Below, piece after piece: positions 51,023 through 60,567 of a stretch of DNA of 64,000 nt (positions are counted from its first letter, which is position 1; every line of letters begins with the position of its first letter). The translations under genes were made by a program, and so were the position numbers. The notes beneath the pieces were generated by a model. That model saw only the letters and a program-made list of their open reading frames with translations, was not told the DNA's origin and ran no database searches. This stretch comes from JACKJP01 sp050249695 (GTDB lineage: Bacteria; Pseudomonadota; Alphaproteobacteria; Rhizobiales; Tepidamorphaceae): positions 1 through 64,000 of the forward strand of contig JBFWQA010000007.1 in the NCBI GenBank assembly GCA_050249695.1, in the 5' to 3' direction.

Positions 51023-52054
51023 TCAGCGCGGCCTGAGGCTTTCCACATGCGCGGCCACCGCGCCGCGCCGGTCCTGCGTGCCCGGATGGGTGCTCAGCCA
51101 GTTGCTGCCGTCTTCGCCCTCATCTTTCGTAATGCGGCCGATCAGGTCGATGAACGCAAACGGGTCGCGTCCGGCCGCCAGCATCAGTTCGGCGCCGCGC
51201 ATGTCGGCCTCGCGCTCGAATTGGCGCGAATGGCTGAGATTTGCGAGCGCGGCGCCCTGTGTCGCGACCTCCTCGACGATCTGACCGGAGTCGCCGCCGA
51301 TCGCGGCGATCATGAAGCCGACGCCGAGGACGCGGTAGAGATTGCGCAGGCCATGCTTCTTTTCCACATGAGCGAGTTCATGTGCCAGAACACCCAGGAT
51401 TTCGTCGTCGTCACGCGCGATTCTGACGAGTTCGTCCGTCACGACCACCGTGCCGCCCGGCAACGCGAATGCGTTGGGCCCGATCGCCTTGCTCTGCCGG
51501 AACAGGAGCCTGGGAGCGGCATCAGCGACATCGGTGCTGGAGGCCAGTGCGGTAAAAGCGGCTTCAAGCGTCTCCCGGCGCTGCGACGGCAGGGCAGTCT
51601 CGTCGAACAATGTCCTGTCGAGGGTCGAAAGCGCCCCGGCGTCCATGACCTGAGTGAGCGAAGACGGCGTTGCCCAGGCCGCGACCGACGCGGCGACAGG
51701 CAGGCCATAGCGATACAGGCCCATGATGACCGCGATGGTGAGAACGGTCAGAACGGCAATGGCTCGCCATGATCCCTCCAGCCGCGACAGGCGGGAGAAG
51801 AAATGCCGCTCGCGGTTCAGAATCCGGTCAGCACCCTCATTGTCGTCCGTCTCGAACACGCTGCCGTCGCTCATCGTGAGTTTGCGGTGGACGCGGCCCA
51901 GCCGGTCGCTCACCGACGCCAGGTCGAAACGCCGCAAGTTCCCCTCGACATCCGTGACGGTGACCTGCCCCTCGTCAAAGGCGATCAGTTCCGCAGCCTG
52001 CGACTTCGCCTCGCCAGGGGCGAAGAGCCGCCCCGATATCCTCAGCTGAGCCAT
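51023..52054 (-). CDS. M48 family metallopeptidase, membrane-anchored
   Basis: A 343-residue protein. A cytoplasmic N-terminal domain (1-90) is followed by one membrane helix (about 97-115) and an M48 peptidase domain. The zinc motif is HELAH (H225, E226, H229), with the third ligand in READ (about E282). It probably degrades damaged membrane or periplasmic proteins. It lies 25 bp after the DUF898 gene on the same strand, and its N-terminal domain may interact with it. Confidence 0.9.
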   Translation of the reverse strand: MAQLRISGRLFAPGEAKSQAAELIAFDEGQVTVTDVEGNLRRFDLASVSDRLGRVHRKLTMSDGSVFETDDNEGADRILNRERHFFSRLSRLEGSWRAIAVLTVLTIAVIMGLYRYGLPVAASVAAWATPSSLTQVMDAGALSTLDRTLFDETALPSQRRETLEAAFTALASSTDVADAAPRLLFRQSKAIGPNAFALPGGTVVVTDELVRIARDDDEILGVLAHELAHVEKKHGLRNLYRVLGVGFMIAAIGGDSGQIVEEVATQGAALANLSHSRQFEREADMRGAELMLAAGRDPFAFIDLIGRITKDEGEDGSNWLSTHPGTQDRRGAVAAHVESLRPR

Positions 52055-52079
52055 CTGGTGGGCGCCTCCGGATCGCGCC

Positions 52080-53138
52080 TTACAGGCCGAAGTCGATGCC
52101 CTCGATATCGAGGAACTCCGCTGTCGCGACGTTTCCTTCGCGTTCGGACGCGGCGACGATCTCGCTCACCGGCGCGCTTGCCGACAGCGCCGTATGCTCG
52201 CTCTTGTAGCGCCACGAACGGATCGCCGCCCATGGCCGCATCAGTCCGACGGTCGCCAGGATGATGAAGGCATTCGATATCAGGATCCAGACATACCGCC
52301 CGCGCGACAGGTCTGAATGCAGCGGATGCTCGCCTTGGAGCACCGTCGCCTGATAGGCGAGATTGCGCACGCCGCACTGATAGAAGAAGTAGCCGAAGAA
52401 AAAGGTCGAGTAGAGACCGATGGCACTGATGGTACCGACGGTCACGATGACCGGATTTTTGGCGATTTCCTCGCTCGATGCACCGTTGAGACCGAGCGTG
52501 CCGGAGACCGCGAAGAGAATCCCGCCGATCGCCGCGCCCGTCGCGATGGCGGCGACAAGCCAGATCAGACCGAACCCGATGGAGGCGAACCAGTTCCGGT
52601 AAAGCGGCCGCAGCCTCACGGCGGTTGCAAAAGGCGCGTTGCCGAACCGCATATTATTGCCGATATAGTTCGACACCTCGCGCGACGCGAGCGGCGCGAG
52701 AAACCCCGCAGTCACAAATGCCGCGAGAGGCATGATGATGAAAGCGAAGAACGCGCTCCAGTAGTTGCCCTCAAAGCCGAACCTTATGTTGCGATGGCTC
52801 GTCATCCGCGCGCTGAAACGCAGCGCCTTGTTGATGATCCAAGGAAAGCCGAGCGCATAGGGGATGAGCAGGACAAAGGCGATCGGCGTGATGCTGACGA
52901 GGATGTTGTAGCCGATCAGCAGCACGATCACGATGATGCGCCCGATCAGGATCTGCACCGGGCGCGCGTGATAGTCGAAATTGTGTCCATCGAGGAACGT
53001 GTTGCCGTAGAAATAGCGCAGCCGACGGACTTTCGCCCAGGCGCTATAGACGCCTAAAGTGACGAGCGTCAGGAGCAGATTGACGATCCAGATGCCGAAA
53101 TATTCCCGGGCTGTGCCGGAGAACGAAAAGCGATTCAT
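52080..53138 (-). CDS. DUF898 (YjgN) family membrane protein
   Basis: A 352-residue polytopic protein of the YjgN family. It begins NRFSFSGTAREYFGIWIVNLLLTLVTLGVYSAWAKVRRLRYFYGNTFLDG-like, which is the DUF898 core, and the core is repeated at about 170-290. Function is unknown. It pairs with an M48 peptidase, a recurrent arrangement. A C-terminal cytoplasmic tail follows residue 310. Confidence 0.92.
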   Translation of the reverse strand: MNRFSFSGTAREYFGIWIVNLLLTLVTLGVYSAWAKVRRLRYFYGNTFLDGHNFDYHARPVQILIGRIIVIVLLIGYNILVSITPIAFVLLIPYALGFPWIINKALRFSARMTSHRNIRFGFEGNYWSAFFAFIIMPLAAFVTAGFLAPLASREVSNYIGNNMRFGNAPFATAVRLRPLYRNWFASIGFGLIWLVAAIATGAAIGGILFAVSGTLGLNGASSEEIAKNPVIVTVGTISAIGLYSTFFFGYFFYQCGVRNLAYQATVLQGEHPLHSDLSRGRYVWILISNAFIILATVGLMRPWAAIRSWRYKSEHTALSASAPVSEIVAASEREGNVATAEFLDIEGIDFGL

Positions 53139-53177
53139 GAAATGGATGCCCCCGCAGGCAATGTCTGAAAACTCTGA

Positions 53178-53205
53178 ACGCTACCAGCGCGGGTGCGGGG
53201 GTCAA
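53178..53205 (-). promoter_or_regulatory. candidate promoter of the DUF898-peptidase operon
   Basis: On the minus strand, TTGACC (53200-53205) is followed after 16 bp by TAGCGT (53178-53183). It lies 40 bp upstream of the DUF898 start. The -35 is good and the -10 is weak. Confidence 0.4.
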
Positions 53206-53252
53206 ACGGTTTTTGGCGCGATAGTGCCTCTTCGCCTCTGCAAGTGCTGAAA

Positions 53253-55040
53253 TTACTCCAGCGCGTGCTCGGCGGGTTTTCCGACATAGCCGCGCCATCC
53301 GCCGAACCGTGTGATGTTCGGCGCATCGGCGACCGCCAGCGCCTCAACGAGAAAGCCCTGCACTGACCCGCCGTCGTCGAGACGGATCGTGCCGATGCCG
53401 AGCGGGGTCGGAATGGCGGAAACGAAGCGGGCGAAGCCCTCAGCTGGGAAGGACCAGATCTCAAGTTCGATAGAGGCGCCCTTCTCCGGCCCGACGCGCA
53501 GCAGGCCGGGTTTTGGCGGCACGCTGCCCGGCAGAACGAAGAGATTGTATTCTGCCGCCGTCGCGGCCTCGCGCACCAGCGTCGCACCGAGCGCCCGCAC
53601 TTCATGATTGAGCGCCATCCCGCTCAGATGGGCGCCGACGACGGCGAGTTGGATCGGTGCCGAAACCGGCGCGGCGGCCTGAACAGCATTGATGCGCCGT
53701 GCGTGAGCGTCACCTGTGAGTTCGCGCCCGAGCGAGGCAAGGCGCCGGTCGCTGCCACCGCGGCCGAGCAGCGTGACGCTTGCGGGCAGCCCGTCGCTGC
53801 GCAGGCCGGTCGGCAATGTCAGCCCGCACATGTCAAGCAGATTGACGAAATTCGTATAGGTGCCCAGTCTGGCATTCGGCCCGAACGGATCGGCCTCGAT
53901 GTCGGCCAGCGTACAGATGCCGGGGATACTCGGCACGCACAGGACATCGATACCGGCAAGCTCCTGTTCTGCCTCGCGCTTGAGCGCCTGTAGCCGATAG
54001 AGTCCATTGAAGGCGTCAACGGCCGACATTTCCCTGGCACCCGTGATGATTTTTCGGGTGACCGGATGCAGCGCATCCGCATGCCCTTCCAGAAATCCGG
54101 CGATCCCCGCGAGCCGTTCGGCCAGCCAGGGGCCATGATAGAGCAGATCGGCGGCCGCATAGAACGGCGTGAAATCCACTTCCCGGACGTTTGCGCCGAG
54201 CGACTTGAGGAGCGCGGCGGTCTCGGCGAAGGACCTTGCCTGCACTTCGTCGCCGAAGAACCGGATGGAGGCAGCGGAAGGAATGCCGATCCGCGACGTG
54301 GCGACGGAGGCGCGGCTGCCCGCGAAATCATAGGCGCGCGAGAACGGATCGGCGGCGTCATAGGAAGCCGTTACGGAAAAGACCGCTTCCGCGTCGGCGA
54401 CCGATTGGGCGAATATGGAAATGCAATCGAGCGTCCGGCAGGCGGGCACGAGCCCGCGCGTCGATAGCGCCCCGAGTGAGGGTTTCAGGCCAACGATCCC
54501 GTTCAGCGCCGCCGGCACGCGGCCGGACCCGGCCGTATCGGTCCCCAGGGAAAACGCCACGATGCCATGTTTGACGGCGACGGCCGAGCCTGAACTCGAC
54601 CCGCCGGGCACGAGTGTTGCGTCGACCGCGTTGCGCGGCACCGGATAGGGCGTGCGCACGCCGACAAGTCCGCTGGCGAACTGATCGAGATTGGTCTTGC
54701 CGATGCAGATCGCACCCGCCTGCTTCAGCGCCCGGACGACCGGCGCGTCCGTCTCCGGCACATAAGCAAATTCCGGACAGGCGCAGGTGGTCGGCATGCC
54801 CGCAACGTCGATATTGTCCTTTACCGCGAACGGCACCCCCCACAATGGCTTGCCGGCGTTGCGCGGCCCGATCGCGGCGGCTGCGGCGCGCAGAGACGCC
54901 GGCGATTCCAGATGGATGAAGATGCCCGGATCGTCCGCGGCCTCGATCCGCGCGAGCACGGCCTCGATGACGTCGAGCGGCGTTCTGCCCGCGTCGTAGG
55001 TGGCGCGAAGGCTGTCGAGCGTGAAGGCGATGTCTGACAT
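53253..55040 (-). CDS. atzF: allophanate hydrolase
   Basis: A 595-residue AtzF-type enzyme that hydrolyses allophanate to ammonia and CO2. The amidase-signature domain (1-440) has the Ser-cisSer-Lys triad K74, S148 and S172 (GTDTAGSGRVPA). The C-terminal domain (about 460-595) matches the AtzF-specific beta domain (RALGATLVREAATAAEYNLFVLPGSVPPKPGLLRV). No urea carboxylase or biuret hydrolase lies in the window. It is the last gene of a peptide-type importer operon, 13 bp after the ATPase, so its substrate should be made from the imported compound. Confidence 0.92.
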   Translation of the reverse strand: MSDIAFTLDSLRATYDAGRTPLDVIEAVLARIEAADDPGIFIHLESPASLRAAAAAIGPRNAGKPLWGVPFAVKDNIDVAGMPTTCACPEFAYVPETDAPVVRALKQAGAICIGKTNLDQFASGLVGVRTPYPVPRNAVDATLVPGGSSSGSAVAVKHGIVAFSLGTDTAGSGRVPAALNGIVGLKPSLGALSTRGLVPACRTLDCISIFAQSVADAEAVFSVTASYDAADPFSRAYDFAGSRASVATSRIGIPSAASIRFFGDEVQARSFAETAALLKSLGANVREVDFTPFYAAADLLYHGPWLAERLAGIAGFLEGHADALHPVTRKIITGAREMSAVDAFNGLYRLQALKREAEQELAGIDVLCVPSIPGICTLADIEADPFGPNARLGTYTNFVNLLDMCGLTLPTGLRSDGLPASVTLLGRGGSDRRLASLGRELTGDAHARRINAVQAAAPVSAPIQLAVVGAHLSGMALNHEVRALGATLVREAATAAEYNLFVLPGSVPPKPGLLRVGPEKGASIELEIWSFPAEGFARFVSAIPTPLGIGTIRLDDGGSVQGFLVEALAVADAPNITRFGGWRGYVGKPAEHALE

Positions 55041-55053
55041 GATGATCTTCGTC

Positions 55054-56733
55054 TCAGAAAGGCGGATGCGGAATGGCTTCGATGAGGGCCCTGGTATAGG
55101 GGTGCGTGGGGGCGGAGAGTACCGCCTCGCAATCCCCCTCCTCGATGATCTCGCCCGATTTCATCACGATGATCCTGTCGCAGAGCAGTCGGACGACGGC
55201 GAGATCGTGCGAGACGAAAAGATAGCTCATGCCGAGCCTTGCCTTGAGATCGACGAGCAGGTTGAGCACCACCGCCTGAACGGAGACGTCGAGCGCGGCC
55301 GTCGGCTCGTCGAGCACCAGCAGCGCCGGATCGACCGAGATTGCCCGGGCGATGCCGACACGGGCCTTTTGACCACCCGACAGCTGATGAGGAAACCGGT
55401 CCAGAAGATGGACCGGCAGTCCGACAAGCGTTGCGAGTTCTTCAACTCTTGCATTGATCGCCGCCGCCGATCTCTCCTTTCCCATCCGATGGATCGGATC
55501 GGCGATGGACCTGCGCGCCGTAAATCGCGGATTGAGGCAATCGGTCGGATCCTGGAACACCATCTGAAGCCGCGGTCGCAAGGGCGAGGCAGCGAAACCG
55601 GCGGCTGGCGTGGCGCTGATATCGACGCCCTCGAACATGATGGAACCGGATGTCGGGTCGAGAAGCCGCATCACCATCGACGAGGTGGTCGACTTTCCGC
55701 AGCCCGACTCCCCGACGAGGCCGACGCTTTCCCCGGCGCCGATCTCGAAGCTGATACCGCCGACGGCACGGAAGACTTGCTGTCCCTCCGCCGGCCTTCC
55801 AAACCACTTTCCGGTCTTCGATTTCATCGGATATTCCTTGACCAGATTCTCCACCTTGAGAATTGGCGTTTCCGACTTCGGCATGATGCTGTTTTCCGGC
55901 TCGGGCGGGCGGACGGCATCTTCCGGCAGCAGGTCCCGGATCGTACCCGCCCCATGCGGCGTCGCGCGGATGAGCTTGCGCGTGTAGGGATGTTTGGGAC
56001 TGGTGAAAAGCGCCCGCGACGGAGCCGATTCCACCACCTCGCCGTCCTTCATCACGATCAGATGCCCGCAATAGGCGGCGGCCAGGCCGAGATCGTGGGT
56101 GATAAGGATCGTCGCCATGCCGCGCTCGCGAGTGAGGTCGGCGACGAGGTCCATCACCGCCTTTTGCGTCGTGACGTCGAGGCCCGTCGTCGGCTCGTCC
56201 GCGATCATCAGCTGCGGCTTGCAGGCGAGCGCGAGCGCGATGACGATGCGCTGGCACATGCCGCCGGAAAGCTCGAACGGATAGGAGTGGTAGCGCTCCT
56301 CGGGATTGTTGATGCGCACCTGACGCAGGACGTCGATGGCCTTTTCCCTGGCGTCGGCACGCACCGCCTCTACGTGCTGGATCAGCACGTCCTCGATCTG
56401 GTGCCCGACCTTGCGGATCGGATTGAGCGCGGCGCGCGGATTCTGGAAGATCATCGACATCTCCCGCCCGCGCAGATCGCGCATCGCGCTTTCCGTGGCC
56501 TGCCTGAGGTCGATGCCGCTGAATTCCGCCTTGCCGCCGGAGATGAAGCCGGCGGCGTCAAGAATGCGCATCAGCGCATAGGACGTCACCGATTTGCCCG
56601 AACCGGATTCCCCGACGATGCCGAGCGTCTCGCCCTTCTTCAGCGTGAAGGAGACGTCCCGCACCGCATGCACGGTGCCGTTTCGGGTCTTGAAGTCGAC
56701 CGACAGCCTGTCGATGTCCAGAAGCGTGCTCAT
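55054..56733 (-). CDS. dual ATP-binding protein of Dpp/Opp-type ABC importer
   Basis: A 559-residue fusion of two oligopeptide-type ATPases (DppD-DppF). Domain 1 has Walker A GESGSGKS (41-48) and the signature FELSGGMCQRIVIALAL. Domain 2 has Walker A GESGCGKST (about 345) and the signature QLSGGQKARVGIARAI. LSGGM in place of LSGGQ in domain 1 is common in DppD-type proteins. It lies between the permease genes and atzF. Confidence 0.94.
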   Translation of the reverse strand: MSTLLDIDRLSVDFKTRNGTVHAVRDVSFTLKKGETLGIVGESGSGKSVTSYALMRILDAAGFISGGKAEFSGIDLRQATESAMRDLRGREMSMIFQNPRAALNPIRKVGHQIEDVLIQHVEAVRADAREKAIDVLRQVRINNPEERYHSYPFELSGGMCQRIVIALALACKPQLMIADEPTTGLDVTTQKAVMDLVADLTRERGMATILITHDLGLAAAYCGHLIVMKDGEVVESAPSRALFTSPKHPYTRKLIRATPHGAGTIRDLLPEDAVRPPEPENSIMPKSETPILKVENLVKEYPMKSKTGKWFGRPAEGQQVFRAVGGISFEIGAGESVGLVGESGCGKSTTSSMVMRLLDPTSGSIMFEGVDISATPAAGFAASPLRPRLQMVFQDPTDCLNPRFTARRSIADPIHRMGKERSAAAINARVEELATLVGLPVHLLDRFPHQLSGGQKARVGIARAISVDPALLVLDEPTAALDVSVQAVVLNLLVDLKARLGMSYLFVSHDLAVVRLLCDRIIVMKSGEIIEEGDCEAVLSAPTHPYTRALIEAIPHPPF

Positions 56734-56746
56734 GTGGCGTGCCTCG

Positions 56747-57655
56747 TCAGGTGCGCTGGCGCGGGTCGACGATGTCGCGCAGACCGTCGCCCAGCATGTT
56801 GAAAGTGAAGACGGCGAGCATCAGCACGGTACCGGGGAAGATCGCCAGCCACCACTCGCCCGAGACGATGAAGCGCGCGCCTTCCGCGACCATGATGCCC
56901 CATTCAGGCGTCGGCGGCCTGACCCCGAGCCCGATGAAGGAAAGACCGGCCGCATTGAGAATCGCCCACCCCAGATTGAGCGATATTTGCACCATCATGG
57001 GCGGCAGCGCGTTCGGGAAGATCTGCGTTGCAAGGATACGCAGGTCCGAATTACCCGACAGCTTGGCCGCCAGAACGAAGCCGGCCTCGCGCCGCACATT
57101 CACCTCCGCCCGCGACATGCGCGCGTAGAAGGGAAGGTTCACGATGGCCGTCGCGTAGATGATGTTGACCACCGAATTGCCGAGCGCGGCGACGATGCCC
57201 ATGGCGAGAACGAACAATGGGAAGGCCATGATCGTATCGATGAACCGGCCGGTGATGCGATCGGTCCAGCCGCCGTAGTAACCAGACAGCGACCCGATGA
57301 CCGAGCCCAGCAGGAACGAAATCGCTACCGCCGACAGGGCGATGAACAGGTCCAGCCTCGTTGCCACGACGACACGTGAAAACACGTCGCGCCCGAGATC
57401 GTCGGTACCGAACCAGTGGGCTGCGGAAGGCGCCTGGAGCGCTGCCCCTGGATCGCTCTTGAGCGGATCGTAGGGGACGAGGCTCGGTCCGAGCACCGCG
57501 GCGATGACAAAGAGAACGAACAGGATGAAGGCGCCCATTGTCATCGGATTGGAGCGCAGCACATATCCGATATGCTTGAGCGTATTGCGCGAAGATCGGC
57601 GACTTTCGGCGGTCTCCGCGGGGACGGCCATGGCTGAAAGCGAACGTCTGATCAT
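56747..57655 (-). CDS. ABC transporter permease (DppC-like)
   Basis: A 302-residue inner-membrane permease of the OppC/DppC family. The conserved HWFGTDDLGRDVFSRVVVATR block and the EAA loop YARMSRAEVNVRREAGFVLAAKLSGNSDLRIL are present. It pairs with the DppB-like protein 15 bp upstream and starts 13 bp ahead of the ATPase gene. Confidence 0.93.
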   Translation of the reverse strand: MIRRSLSAMAVPAETAESRRSSRNTLKHIGYVLRSNPMTMGAFILFVLFVIAAVLGPSLVPYDPLKSDPGAALQAPSAAHWFGTDDLGRDVFSRVVVATRLDLFIALSAVAISFLLGSVIGSLSGYYGGWTDRITGRFIDTIMAFPLFVLAMGIVAALGNSVVNIIYATAIVNLPFYARMSRAEVNVRREAGFVLAAKLSGNSDLRILATQIFPNALPPMMVQISLNLGWAILNAAGLSFIGLGVRPPTPEWGIMVAEGARFIVSGEWWLAIFPGTVLMLAVFTFNMLGDGLRDIVDPRQRT

Positions 57656-57670
57656 GTCTCGTCCCTCCTG

Positions 57671-58696
57671 TCAGGCATCGAGCCCGACGCGCGGGTCGAT
57701 GACGGTGTAGGCGATGTCGATGAGCGTATTCAGCGTGACGAAGAGCACCGCCATGGCGAGGACGAAGCCCTGCACCGCCGCGTAGTCGGACACGACCAGC
57801 GCCTCCACCGCATAGGAGCCGATGCCGGGCCAGGCGAAGACCTTCTCGACCAGCACATTGGCGCCGAGCATGAAGGAGAACACCATGCCGAGGGTCGTGA
57901 TGACCGGCAGCAGCGCGTTGCGGAACGCGTAGGTGAACAGTACCCTCGCCCGGGTCAGACCCGCCGCCCGCGCGGTACGCACAAAGTCGCTTGAAAGAAC
58001 CTGCAGCATCGCCGCCCGTGTCATGCGGGCAATCGGTGCCAGCGTGAATAGAGCCAGTGTGATGGCCGGCAGCAGAAGCTGCGAGAGCGCGGCGAGCGCC
58101 GTGTCGGGATCGGCATCGAGCAGCGCGTCGATGACGAAGAAACCCGTGACCGACGGCGGGGCGAAGTGCAGGAAGTCCAGTCGCCCGAGCGGTGCCGGCG
58201 AGATGCCGAGCTCGTAGTAGAAGATATAGACGAGGGCGAGACCGGTGAAGAATACCGGCAGCGAGACTCCCGCCGTCACGACGAGCCGGCACAGATGATC
58301 GACCCATGTACCCGGACGGGTCGCCGCCAGAATTCCGAGCGGGATCGCGATCGCCAGCGAGAGGACGAGCGCGAACAGCGTCAGTTCGAGCGATGCGGGA
58401 AGCCTTGTCGCGATATCGGAGACGACCGGCTGGCCGGTGGAGATCGAGTTCCCCAGATCGCCGGCCGCCAGATCGCCCACATAGCGCATGAACTGCTCGG
58501 GCAGCGACTTGTCGAGCCCGAGCGCCACGCGGACCTGCTCGATCGACTTGGCGTCGGCCGCCGGCCCGGCGAAATAGACCGCCGGATCGCCGGGCAACGC
58601 CCGGGTCAGAATGAAGGTGACGACGATGACACCGAACAATGTCGGGATCGCCTGTACGAATCGGGAAAGCACAAGCTTCACGCGTGATCGGAACAT
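57671..58696 (-). CDS. ABC transporter permease (DppB-like)
   Basis: A 341-residue permease of the OppB/DppB family: an N-terminal helix, then FGVIVVTFILTRALPGDPAVYFAGP and the EAA loop RMTRAAMLQVLSSDFVRTARAAGLTRARVLFTYAFRNALLPV. It follows the binding-protein gene by 39 bp. Confidence 0.93.
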   Translation of the reverse strand: MFRSRVKLVLSRFVQAIPTLFGVIVVTFILTRALPGDPAVYFAGPAADAKSIEQVRVALGLDKSLPEQFMRYVGDLAAGDLGNSISTGQPVVSDIATRLPASLELTLFALVLSLAIAIPLGILAATRPGTWVDHLCRLVVTAGVSLPVFFTGLALVYIFYYELGISPAPLGRLDFLHFAPPSVTGFFVIDALLDADPDTALAALSQLLLPAITLALFTLAPIARMTRAAMLQVLSSDFVRTARAAGLTRARVLFTYAFRNALLPVITTLGMVFSFMLGANVLVEKVFAWPGIGSYAVEALVVSDYAAVQGFVLAMAVLFVTLNTLIDIAYTVIDPRVGLDA

Positions 58697-58735
58697 CTTA
58701 GCGTCACCTCTCCTCTGGGGAGCGCCTTGCCAGCC

Positions 58736-60352
58736 TCAGGCCTTGCTGATGGTGCGGGCGTCCGGCTGCCGGTGGAACCAGTATTCGTAGCCGTCGACCT
58801 TCTTGGTCATCGCCGAGCTCAGCGCCGGCTGCCAGAGCGGAATGCGCGGCACGTCGGTGAAGGCGATTTCGATGAGGCGTTTGATCTTCGGCTCGTATTC
58901 CGGATTGTCGACCGGCATGTGCAGCGTCTCGTCGACCAGCTTCTGGACTTCCGGATTGGCGTAGTTGGAGGAGTTGAAGAGATTGCCCTCCAGATAGGCC
59001 CAGTAGAAATAGTAGTCGGGATAGTTGAGCCAGCCGCCGAAATCCTCCAGATGCATCTCGAGGCGCTTTTCGACCAGGCAGGCGGTGCGCCAGTTGGCGC
59101 CCGGAATCTTCTCGATCGGCGCCTTGACCCCGATCTTGGCGAGATTCTCCTGGATCAGCAGCGCCGCCGGCTCCATCCAGGAGACGAGGTCGAGGCTGAT
59201 ATAGAAAGGCACGGTGAACCCGTCCGCATAGCCCGCCTCGGCCAGCAGCGCCTTCGCCTTTTCAAGGTCCGTCGAATAGGGGAACGGCTGCGGCCAGACG
59301 GTCGAATCCGGCGCCATCGACTTGCCACCCCACATCGGCACGCCGAGTGAATAGGCCGCCGTCTTGAAGATATCCTCATAGGGAATAGCATAGGCGACGG
59401 CCTGCCGGACCTTCACGTTCTGGAACGGCTCGAATTTCAGATTGCAGCCGACGACGAACAGGCAGTTCTCGACCGGCGTCGAGACGACCTCGGCCTTGCC
59501 GGCATCCTTCAGTTCCTTGGCGTCCTTTGAGGGCATGTCGAAGGACATGTCGACATCGCCCTTCTCGATGAGCGCACGGCGTGTGGAAGGCGACGGAATC
59601 TCGCGCATGACGACGCGTTCCACCCCGGGCAGCGGACCGCTCGTCCACCTGTCGTTACGCTTGTAGACGAGCTGCTGGCCGGGATCCCAGCGCTCCACCA
59701 CGTAGGCGCCGCTGCCGGCCGTATTGCGGTGAAGATATTCGGTCGCCCAGGGATCGTCCGTCGTCGCATGCGCCATCGCAACTTTGGAGTTGATGATGAA
59801 CGGGACGGGGACGGCGAGGTCCGGGATCGTCAGTTTGCTTTCCCGCGGGATCGTGACCTTGATCGTCCTGTCGTCGATGACCTCGAACTGCGCGGGATCG
59901 CCGAGCAGGCCTGCCTTCATCTGCGTCGTCGGGAAACCGCCGAGGCTGACGGCCCGGTCGAGCGACCACTTGACGTCGGTTGCCGTGACCGGCGCCCCGT
60001 CTGCGAACACCGCGTCCTTGCGCAGGTGGAAGACAATCGTCGTACCGTCCTCCGAGACGTCCCACCGCTCCGCAAGATCCGGCTCGATCTTGCTGGAATC
60101 GTAGCTCAGCGAACCGTCGGGCATCGTCTTCGAGCCGAAGGTGACCAGCCTGTCATAGGCATTGACCGCGACCTGATAGCTCGGCCGGTTCGTGCCCTTG
60201 CGATGCAGGTCGAGCGAATTGATCGTTGTGCCCAATGCTATCACGGCCGTCTTGCCGGAGGCGGCCGATGCGGGCAGCACGCGAGCGAGCGGTACAAGAC
60301 CCGCGCCCACCGAGGCGGCCGATATCGATTTCAGGAAAGTTCGCCGGTCCAT
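58736..60352 (-). CDS. ABC transporter substrate-binding protein (peptide/nickel/opine type 5)
   Basis: A 538-residue SBP_bac_5 protein. The start at MDRRTFLKSISAASVG gives a textbook Tat signal (DRRTFLK) and an AAGGGGG ribosome site; a frame 20 codons longer is rejected. The family block WDVSEDGTTIVFHLRKDAVFADGAPVTATDVKWSLDRA is present. The ligand is unknown, but the coupling to AtzF points to a nitrogen-rich, urea-derived compound such as biuret or guanylurea rather than a peptide. A tandem operator lies 38 bp upstream. Confidence 0.92.
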   Translation of the reverse strand: MDRRTFLKSISAASVGAGLVPLARVLPASAASGKTAVIALGTTINSLDLHRKGTNRPSYQVAVNAYDRLVTFGSKTMPDGSLSYDSSKIEPDLAERWDVSEDGTTIVFHLRKDAVFADGAPVTATDVKWSLDRAVSLGGFPTTQMKAGLLGDPAQFEVIDDRTIKVTIPRESKLTIPDLAVPVPFIINSKVAMAHATTDDPWATEYLHRNTAGSGAYVVERWDPGQQLVYKRNDRWTSGPLPGVERVVMREIPSPSTRRALIEKGDVDMSFDMPSKDAKELKDAGKAEVVSTPVENCLFVVGCNLKFEPFQNVKVRQAVAYAIPYEDIFKTAAYSLGVPMWGGKSMAPDSTVWPQPFPYSTDLEKAKALLAEAGYADGFTVPFYISLDLVSWMEPAALLIQENLAKIGVKAPIEKIPGANWRTACLVEKRLEMHLEDFGGWLNYPDYYFYWAYLEGNLFNSSNYANPEVQKLVDETLHMPVDNPEYEPKIKRLIEIAFTDVPRIPLWQPALSSAMTKKVDGYEYWFHRQPDARTISKA

Positions 60353-60389
60353 GAGAAACCCCCTTTTCGGACTGCTGCGACGCAACAAA

Positions 60390-60413
60390 ATTGCATGCAA
60401 TATTGCATACAAT
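60390..60413. promoter_or_regulatory. tandem GntR-type operator upstream of the importer operon
   Basis: ATTGCATGCAAT (60390-60401, perfect palindrome) abuts ATTGCATACAAT (60402-60413, one base pair off). Such side-by-side copies suit cooperative binding by the adjacent GntR regulator. The site lies 38 bp upstream of the binding-protein start. Confidence 0.65.
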
Positions 60414-60567
60414 TAACGAAGCAGATTTCGTGCCAGTTGGGGGATTTCACTAAACCATTGAAAAAATTTACGTTTTTCAAATGCCTGGAAAAGGAGCGTG
60501 CACGAAGCTGATTAATTATTGAGCTTGGCGCATCAATGATAGGCTATCCACACTCGTCGACGACCGG

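Noticed and set aside
55000..56802. A 600-codon plus-strand frame opposite the dual ATPase
   Set aside because: Both Walker A motifs and signatures are on the minus strand. The plus frame is a compositional shadow.
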